The position numbers and the translations under genes are program-made. Below the pieces are notes generated by a model. It did not search any database, was not told the origin of the DNA, and saw only the letters and a program-made list of their open reading frames with translations. Shown in pieces: positions 32,711 through 37,611 of a stretch of 37,611 nucleotides of DNA (positions are counted from its first letter, which is position 1; the number at the start of each line of letters is the position of its first letter). Origin of the DNA: Deltaproteobacteria bacterium (GTDB lineage Bacteria; Myxococcota; XYA12-FULL-58-9; JAFGEK01); assembly GCA_016931625.1 (NCBI GenBank), contig JAFGEK010000096.1:1-37611 (forward strand), read 5' to 3'.

Positions 32711-32800
32711 GCCGTCACCTCTCGTTTTACTAGCCGTATTTTTTTTACTTAAAATGACGGCCAGGCGAAGGGGTACAATCAACGCGCTAAGATAAGGCTA

Positions 32801-32819
32801 ATTGGGGGGTGTCCCTGAT
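32801..32819. repeat. REP-like element, TAGGGGGTGTCCCTA family (copy 2)
   Basis: ATTGGGGGGTGTCCCTGAT shares the GGGGGTGTCCCT core with the copy at 36510 and is an imperfect palindrome. It lies upstream of the corA-like gene. Confidence 0.6.
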
Positions 32820-32980
32820 AAAATAACCAAATCTTAGTTCGCGAACTAGTGACCTAGGTTACGAAATAAATCAACGATAAATTTACTCTTGTTTGCAATA
32901 AGATTGTTAAAAAATGCTTCATAAGTACTTCTATTAAAAATTAAACATGATTACGAATAAGCTCACTTATAATTCCCAAT

Positions 32981-33090
32981 TCTTAAGTTTTCTGTTCTTT
33001 AAATCTATATTTTTATGTAATGACCGATTTTTTACCTTTAGCTAACAAATTTGAACTGGCTATTTAAAGAACAGGGAATAGGGAACTTAG
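32981..33090. repeat. MITE-like inverted repeat of about 110 bp
   Basis: TGTTCTTTAAAT (32993-33004) pairs perfectly with ATTTAAAGAACA (33062-33073). Pairing continues imperfectly outward, TCTTAAGTTTTC on the left against GGGAATAGGGAACTTAGA on the right. The loop is about 57 bases with no frame. It may be a miniature inverted-repeat element or a structured RNA; no target-site duplication was established. Confidence 0.45.
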
Positions 33091-33159
33091 AATGAAAGGC
33101 GATGATATAGCTGATAGACGGATACTTTTAATGTTTTTATTTGTGATCAACTCTATTAA

Positions 33160-33176
33160 TTATGGAGTGCCCCTAA
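33160..33176. repeat. REP-like element, TAGGGGGTGTCCCTA family (copy 3, inverted, degenerate)
   Basis: TTATGGAGTGCCCCTAA; on the minus strand TTAGGGGCACTCCATAA, a degenerate member in the opposite orientation to copies 1, 2 and 4. It sits 12 bases after the truB stop, where it could act as a weak hairpin. Confidence 0.5.
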
Positions 33177-33187
33177 CTACCTTCTGA

Positions 33188-34120
33188 TTACCTTTTTTGT
33201 AATAAAACACGCTCAGTCTTAAGAGCTTGGCGATCACGTCGAGAAACTGCCAATTCGTTAGCTGGCATTAATGTTTTTGCAATTGCAATGATTTCACCGC
33301 TATCAAGCCACAAACCAATAGTCTCATCACTACTAAAATTAGGGGTATCAAGCGTACGTAGCTGCGCCACCGTAAGCTGAAAACCATCTTGTACCATTTT
33401 TGCCACATGTTTAGGCAAGATAAGCTTAGGTAATACGGTTAGTGCTTTACTAATCGGAATAATTTTTTGTTTTACCACATTTGGGTCATCAATGGCTTCT
33501 TGCAAGGTAATTGCTTCACTTAATAAGAATTGACCAGCCGAAATACGTGTTAGCAATTCAAGATGCCCGCCACAACCAAGACGTTCACCGACATCGCGCG
33601 CTAAAACTCGTACATAGGTGCCTGCTGAGCAACTAACTTCGATAGTTAATTCTGGTAAGGCAACTGAGATTATTTCAAGTCGATGGATATGAACCTTTTT
33701 AGCTTTGCGCTCAACTTCAATACCTTTACGAGCAAGTTCATATAACTTTTTACCATCAACCTTTTTTGCTGAATACATTGGTGGAACTTGTTCGATTTCA
33801 CCAATAAAACTTTCAAGTACTTTGCGCACTTGTACTTCATCAACAGTTACTGGTTGCTCACTCTGTACCACTCCTGCAGCATCGAGAGTATCAGTGGTAA
33901 TACCCAGTCTTATGGTTGCACGATAGGTCTTATCCCCACACGAAATATAACGCGCGACTTTAGTTGCGACACCAAGTACTATTGGCAATACACCAGTTGC
34001 AGTTGGATCAAGAGTACCTGTATGTCCCACTTTCTTTTCTTTTAAGGCATAACGAAGGCGACTTACAACATCATGAGAAGTTGGGCCAGCCGGTTTATCG
34101 ATAACGAGGATGCCGTCCAT
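33188..34120 (-). CDS. truB: tRNA pseudouridine(55) synthase
   Basis: A 310-residue TruB: 'GILVIDKPAGPTSHDVV' at 3-19, the catalytic aspartate D38 in 'HTGTLDPTATGVLP', 'YRATIRLGITTDTLDAAG' and 'QVPPMYSAKKVDGKKLYE'. The C-terminal 'CSAGTYVRVLARDVG' block and a PUA-like tail complete the family pattern. It makes pseudouridine 55 in the T-loop of tRNAs. It follows rbfA by 37 bases on the same strand, the widespread infB-rbfA-truB order, although infB is not within this part. Confidence 0.95.
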   Translation of the reverse strand: MDGILVIDKPAGPTSHDVVSRLRYALKEKKVGHTGTLDPTATGVLPIVLGVATKVARYISCGDKTYRATIRLGITTDTLDAAGVVQSEQPVTVDEVQVRKVLESFIGEIEQVPPMYSAKKVDGKKLYELARKGIEVERKAKKVHIHRLEIISVALPELTIEVSCSAGTYVRVLARDVGERLGCGGHLELLTRISAGQFLLSEAITLQEAIDDPNVVKQKIIPISKALTVLPKLILPKHVAKMVQDGFQLTVAQLRTLDTPNFSSDETIGLWLDSGEIIAIAKTLMPANELAVSRRDRQALKTERVLLQKR

Positions 34121-34157
34121 AACTCACCTTTTACAAATAAAAATCTCAATTAAGTAA

Positions 34158-34670
34158 TTAAAAACACTTACGACGGCGTCTCTTTACACCACGATTGCTG
34201 GCTTTATTGTTGTTGCGTTTACGCTCAGCAGCAAAGCTTTGGCGCTTAATTGCAAGTTCACTCCGATATGTTTCTGCTGCTAATGGCTCTGTTGTTTCAT
34301 GAGCGGGTGTTTGTGTTTCACCTTTTGCAATAGCTTGCATAACCGTTTCTAGTCGTTCAGCGCGATCAAGACTTTCATCACATTCAAAGCTTAACTCTGG
34401 AATAAAACGCAACTCTAAACGTTGGGCCAGAATATGTTTTAGGTACCCTGCTGCAGTGCGCAGACCCTCGAGCGAAGAATTACGCTGCTCTTGTGAGCCA
34501 TAAATCGAAACATACACTCGCGCATTACGCAAATCTCCGGTAACCCGAACTTCAGTCACTGTTACAAAACCTACACGGGGATCTTTAAGTTCGTTAGTAA
34601 TCACATTGGCTAACTCATGTTGTATCAGCTCGCCAACTTGATGCGTTCGTTTATAATTTGATGCAGACAC
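34158..34670 (-). CDS. rbfA: 30S ribosome-binding factor A
   Basis: 170 residues from a GTG at 34670; no ATG is available in frame and no strong ribosome site is visible. The KH-like fold is clear: 'QVGELIQHELANVITNELKD', 'VGFVTVTEVRVTGDLRNARVYV' (in parts), and 'LRTAAGYLKHILAQRLELRF' with 'PELSFECDESLDRAERLE'. RbfA assists late maturation of 16S rRNA. The last ~45 residues are an extra Lys/Arg-rich tail ('NNNKASNRGVKRRRRKCF') not found in the short family members. Upstream it is divergent from the sctU gene, so the usual infB neighbour is missing. Confidence 0.93.
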   Translation of the reverse strand: MSASNYKRTHQVGELIQHELANVITNELKDPRVGFVTVTEVRVTGDLRNARVYVSIYGSQEQRNSSLEGLRTAAGYLKHILAQRLELRFIPELSFECDESLDRAERLETVMQAIAKGETQTPAHETTEPLAAETYRSELAIKRQSFAAERKRNNNKASNRGVKRRRRKCF

Positions 34671-34840
34671 GATGATGCGTCGTAAGGCTTAACTAACAAG
34701 CTTGTCAAGCTGAGGTGCACTTTAAAAGTAAAGATTTTCAGAGTATTCTTTAATTACTCATTAGTATTTTATTAACTTGCCGATCAGTAATTGCTTCATT
34801 GCATTGCCTTTTAGGTGTTAGCCCCTTTAAAGTCTTATGT

Positions 34841-35974
34841 ATGAGTGATGGCGGTACAGGCGAAAAAACCGAAGAGCCGACCCCTGAACGGCTACGCAAA
34901 CTTCGGCAAGAAGGTAATGTACCCAAAAGCCAAGATGTTACTATGGCTATGTCATTTTTGTGCCTTTTTGTTTTACTGTCAGCATTGTTTGGTTACATGG
35001 GCGAACAAATACGTGATCTTATTTATCTTTCGCATCAAACCGCTTTTTCACGAAACGGTATGTATGCCGCGATTCCGCGAATGCTTTATTCTGGGTTGAA
35101 AACTCTTTTCTTTATGACCGCGCCAATTTTAGTTGCTGCAGTCGTTTTAGGTGTAAGTATGAATGTTGCGCAAGTAGGATTCATGTTTACGACAAAACCG
35201 CTGCACCCTAATCTCAATAAAATAAATCCGATCAATGGTTTTAAAAACCTTTTCAATATGAAAAAGGTAGTTGAATTAATAAAAACCTTAGTTAAATTCA
35301 CCATCATTGTCTACCTATCATGGGTGGCTCTGCGTGACGCCTTGCGCGATATTGCCTACTTAGTACGTGGTACTGTCCCGGTCGGGATAATGGTAATTGG
35401 TTCAATTATTTGGAGCTTTACTATCAAAATAGCCGGTGCATTTTTATTAATTGCCGCTGTTGATTATATTTATCAACGCAAACGATATACTAAAGATAAT
35501 ATGATGTCGAAATACGATATTAAGCAAGAATACAAACAATCTGAAGGTGATCCGCAACAAAAATCCGAACGCAAACGTATTCACCAAGAAATTCTTAACT
35601 CGCAAGGTACTGCTGCTGTGAAAAATGCCGATGTTGTTGTTCGTAATCCTGAACATATTGCTGTTGCTTTAAAATATGACAAAGAAAAAGGCTCAGCTCC
35701 GCAAGTTGTTGCTAAAGGTAGTCGTATTTGGGCTGAAAAAATTCTCGAAACCGCAAGACATTATGGGGTACCAGTAGTAAGAAATGTGCCTTTAGCCCAT
35801 GCATTAGATAAACTTGAAGTTGGTGATGAAATTCCTGAAGAACTTTATGAAGCAGTCGCAGAAATATTAAATTTCGTATTCAGTCTTGCACAAGAACAAA
35901 AAAAGAAACAAAAGAAAAATCAAACCAACAAGTTGCCAGCAACAAATAAACGATCACCAACTAAAGGTCGATGA
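34841..35974 (+). CDS. sctU: Type III secretion export-switch protein SctU, NPEH variant
   Basis: 377 residues from the ATG at 34841; 14 more in-frame residues upstream are unlike the family. It opens with 'EKTEEPTPERLRKLRQEGNV', the SctU/FlhB signature, then four membrane helices (about 36-52, 84-110, 140-165, 178-210), 'SKYDIKQEYKQSEGDPQQKS' and the C-terminal autocleavage domain. The cleavage motif N-P-T-H reads N269-P270-E271-H272; N and P, the scissile pair, are kept. A Lys-rich tail of about 25 residues is added. It is closer to injectisome SctU than to FlhB by context, as no flagellar gene is near. It controls the change of substrate class at the inner-membrane export gate. Confidence 0.88.
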   Translation: MSDGGTGEKTEEPTPERLRKLRQEGNVPKSQDVTMAMSFLCLFVLLSALFGYMGEQIRDLIYLSHQTAFSRNGMYAAIPRMLYSGLKTLFFMTAPILVAAVVLGVSMNVAQVGFMFTTKPLHPNLNKINPINGFKNLFNMKKVVELIKTLVKFTIIVYLSWVALRDALRDIAYLVRGTVPVGIMVIGSIIWSFTIKIAGAFLLIAAVDYIYQRKRYTKDNMMSKYDIKQEYKQSEGDPQQKSERKRIHQEILNSQGTAAVKNADVVVRNPEHIAVALKYDKEKGSAPQVVAKGSRIWAEKILETARHYGVPVVRNVPLAHALDKLEVGDEIPEELYEAVAEILNFVFSLAQEQKKKQKKNQTNKLPATNKRSPTKGR

Positions 35975-36039
35975 CAGCAAATAGGTAAACATAATACCAT
36001 ACCTTAACCAATTAACTTTTTATATGTGTAGGATAAAAC

Positions 36040-36507
36040 GTGGCAAACAACCTTGAAAGTTATCAAAGATTTACAGCACAGCCCGGCAATATCTCACAAT
36101 TTGGCAATACTGTTGAAGAAATCAAGCTGCAGTATGGCAAGCCCGATCCCAATCCGGTGTTTTCGCCTATGCCAGAACATGCAGTCACTGATGTTCGCTT
36201 GGCTTTAGCTATTCGTGGCTCTGATCGTATCCGTTTGGCCTCACCTACCGAACCTTTACAAAATCCATTTGAAGGTCAGCGTATAAGTCTTGTACTAACC
36301 CGTAATGCCTATAGAAAATTAAAAGGTAAAGCTTTATTAGATTTGCAAGATGCTATCGAAGATGCTGAAGATATTAGTGATGAGACTAAATCATTAATGG
36401 TGGATTCTATTCGCCGCGTAATCGTTGGTCTTGGCGAATATCTCAATAAAAGCATTAGTCTTACTGAAGGTGTATATGCACGTTGTATTGCTTCTAGTAA
36501 GGGATAA
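36040..36507 (+). CDS. Unrecognised protein between sctU and an LcrH-like gene
   Basis: A 155-residue protein starting with GTG at 36040, behind a weak GGAT-type site. It has no signal or membrane segment. N-terminal part is Pro/Asn/Gln-rich; the C-terminal ~85 residues look helical ('LTRNAYRKLKGKALLDLQDA', 'SLMVDSIRRVIVGLGEYL'). Its position between sctU and a class-II-type chaperone makes a secretion role, as an apparatus component or substrate, plausible but unproven. Confidence 0.6.
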   Translation: MANNLESYQRFTAQPGNISQFGNTVEEIKLQYGKPDPNPVFSPMPEHAVTDVRLALAIRGSDRIRLASPTEPLQNPFEGQRISLVLTRNAYRKLKGKALLDLQDAIEDAEDISDETKSLMVDSIRRVIVGLGEYLNKSISLTEGVYARCIASSKG

Positions 36508-36509
36508 AG

Positions 36510-36524
36510 TAGGGGGTGTCCCTA
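36510..36524. repeat. REP-like element, TAGGGGGTGTCCCTA family (copy 4)
   Basis: TAGGGGGTGTCCCTA is the best-formed copy, with TAGGG/CCCTA arms. It directly follows the stop at 36507, between two genes of the secretion group. It may also serve as a weak hairpin after the first gene. Confidence 0.6.
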
Positions 36525-36604
36525 GTAGATGTAAAAAAATCAGTACCTTCATACAGCATTAAAGCTTTTACCATTCCTACACCATTGCTATAAGCTTTAA
36601 TAAC

Positions 36605-37081
36605 ATGGCTGAAAATCAAAATATCGTTGGCGAGCAACTCCAAGCTCGTCTGTCAAAATTAATTGGGCAATGGTCTCAGGGTCGAGTTACCTTAAAACAA
36701 ATAGTAGGTCTCTCTGACGAAGAACTCTATGCTATAGCAGAGCAAGGTTATTTGCTTTTTCTTCAGGGTAAAAGTGATGATGCACGCACGGTTTTTGAAG
36801 GATTGGTCGCTATTGATCCTAAAAATGCCTATTATTATCGTGCGTTAGGCGCAATTTATTGGCGTCTTAAAGAACCTCAAAAAGCCATTAAACAATTCAC
36901 TTACGCTATTCGTGTCTCACCTAAAGAAATTTCTAGCTATGTAAATCGCGCTGAAATTAATGTTTCGCTCGGGCAATTTAAAGCTGCACGTAGCGATTTA
37001 ACTACTGCATTGCGCATAGCTACTGCTGTCGACAAAGCTTTGGTTAAAAAAGCCCAAGCAATGTTACGCCTAATTCCATAA
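36605..37081 (+). CDS. LcrH/SycD-like TPR chaperone
   Basis: A 158-residue protein with three TPRs in a row: 'LYAIAEQGYLLFLQGKSDDA' with 'RTVFEGLVAIDPKN', then 'YYYRALGAIYWRLKEPQKAI' with 'KQFTYAIRVSPKE', then 'SSYVNRAEINVSLGQFKAAR'. Size, helical N-terminal leader and the 'L...GxAxxxFxxLxxxDPxNxxyxxxLGa' pattern fit class II type III secretion chaperones (LcrH/SycD/IpgC), which bind translocators. The nearby sctU supports this. A generic TPR adaptor is the alternative. Confidence 0.7.
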   Translation: MAENQNIVGEQLQARLSKLIGQWSQGRVTLKQIVGLSDEELYAIAEQGYLLFLQGKSDDARTVFEGLVAIDPKNAYYYRALGAIYWRLKEPQKAIKQFTYAIRVSPKEISSYVNRAEINVSLGQFKAARSDLTTALRIATAVDKALVKKAQAMLRLIP

Positions 37082-37140
37082 ATATAATGCTAATTTTAAT
37101 TTAAATTACTATTAATTGGTTAAGTTTAATTATTATTGCC

Positions 37141-37599
37141 GTGGCTTTAGCAATGGATGCCTTTGCAGTATCAATAATCACTGGTTTATCACTGGCAAAG
37201 CTTACACTATGGCATTGTCTACGAATGGCGGGCAGCTTTGGCCTTTTTCAAGCAATAATGCTGATGTTGGGGTGGCTTGCGGGTGAGTTGATATATGATT
37301 TAATGGCGAAATTAGATCACTGGATTGCTTTTACTTTGCTCGCTTTGGTTGGCGGCAAAATGCTAAAAGAATCTTTTAAGCAAAGAGAAACCCATCAAAA
37401 AGTTAAAAATGACCCTACTAAAGGTTGGTCTTTAATTGCACTTTCGTTAGCAACTAGTATTGATGCACTAGCAGTTGGATTATCGTTTGAAGACCATCAT
37501 TCGAGGCCATCCGTTCATAGACATTTGCCCAAGTTGAAGGTGGTTCTGGAAATGACTCCGGTACCGGATGAGTCGCCCTATACTCAAACGTTTTATTGA
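37141..37599 (+). pseudogene. mntP: Truncated manganese efflux protein MntP
   Basis: The frame contains both conserved motifs of MntP (DUF204): 'ALAMDAFAVSI' and 'SLATSIDALAVGLSF', whose aspartates are needed for Mn export. Homology stops at LSF (about 37488), after four of six membrane helices; the remaining 36 residues are unlike MntP and come from a foreign junction. Homology also extends upstream of the GTG at 37141 ('INWLSLIIIA' from about 37111) with no ATG or GTG, so the native start is either non-standard (ATT) or lost. Both ends being abnormal suggests a pseudogene. Intact MntP has about 185 residues. Confidence 0.7.
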
Positions 37600-37609
37600 T
37601 GGCATTACG
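37490..37609 (-). pseudogene. Internal fragment of an AbiEii/AbiGii-type toxin
   Basis: The minus strand from 37609 reads 'RNAINKTFEYRATHPVPESF', then 'PEPPSTWANVYERMASNDGL', and then runs into mntP sequence. The pattern 'TFExRxTHPxPxxxPxPPxxWxxxYxRMAxxxGL' is one I associate with the middle to late part of AbiEii nucleotidyltransferase toxins. The join at about 37489-37495 replaced the end of mntP. The gene continues beyond the right edge. Attribution is from memory of the family and is moderately sure. Confidence 0.5.
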
Positions 37610-37611
37610 CA

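Larger units (their letters stand above)
32783..33187. other. Gene-free intergenic region with repeats
   Basis: About 400 AT-rich bases between truB (ends at 33188, minus) and the corA-like gene. It contains two REP-like elements (32801-32819, 33160-33176) and a large inverted repeat (32981-33090). No coding frame with protein-like sequence was seen on either strand. It looks like a landing site for short repeats. Confidence 0.6.

Noticed and set aside
32783-33187. Small RNA gene
   Set aside because: Inverted repeat present but no promoter-terminator pair; better described as repeat elements.
34841-35974. Flagellar FlhB
   Set aside because: No flagellar genes nearby; an LcrH-like chaperone follows, which favours injectisome SctU.
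1-37611. CRISPR array, tRNA or rRNA genes
   Set aside because: No regularly spaced direct repeats and no cloverleaf or rRNA-like conserved sequence seen in the intergenic regions.

Overview
The window looks like a chromosomal stretch of a low-GC Gram-negative bacterium. Evidence for a Gram-negative envelope is a membrane-anchored SurA/PpiD-type chaperone, oligoribonuclease, a YafK-like L,D-transpeptidase, a SctU-type type III secretion switch protein and an LcrH-like chaperone. The chemosensory cluster (CheA fused to a receiver, CheR with TPRs, no flagellar gene nearby) and the mix of genes would suit a member of the old Deltaproteobacteria/Myxococcota, but no 16S or other decisive marker is present, so that placement is an inference.

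Layout. 1-1550: remnants of a defence or toxin-antitoxin locus: an intact AbiEi-type (DUF6088) antitoxin behind a palindromic promoter, a toxin reduced to its C-terminal part, and two further gene fragments. 1527-4534 (minus): radA and a PpiD-like foldase. 4656-9131 (plus): a four-gene GldA/GldF/GldG/DUF4340 ABC exporter operon. 9286-11112 (minus): an AAA+ ATPase with a dead first domain. 11365-18785 (plus): a compact chemosensory operon (receiver, CheW, CheW-like, CheA-REC, CheB, CheR-TPR, MCP). 18915-19552 (minus): a VapBC module with a 16-bp perfect inverted repeat at its promoter. 19837-21347 (minus): a truncated Rossmann-fold gene, pspA and orn. 21422-23074 (plus): a polytopic membrane protein and an iron-sulfur flavoprotein.

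23031-26518 is the most unusual part. Two very AT-rich genes, a membrane-anchored protein and a B12-type radical SAM enzyme, sit between two diverged copies of the same segment. Each copy has the 3' end of the flavoprotein gene, a nearly identical 48-bp core (46/48), and the opposing 3' end of the metallophosphoesterase gene. 26479-28663 holds that metallophosphoesterase (minus), hemD (plus) and a single-domain response regulator (minus). 29157-31231 holds an L,D-transpeptidase and a beta-class DNA methyltransferase whose neighbouring restriction endonuclease gene is broken. 31353-34670 (minus) carries a small membrane protein, a CorA-like transporter, truB and rbfA.

34841-37081 (plus) is a small type III secretion group: SctU with NPEH instead of NPTH, an unrecognised protein and an LcrH-like TPR chaperone. 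The window ends in a mntP gene cut after about two thirds of its length and joined to a minus-strand fragment of another AbiEii-type toxin. Several short dispersed repeat families (TAGGGGGTGTCCCTA-like, TGTCATC-like, CTTCGACAAACTCAGGAC-like) lie between genes, and many junctions show gene decay, so this is an actively rearranging genome. No tRNA, rRNA, CRISPR array or intact transposase was seen.
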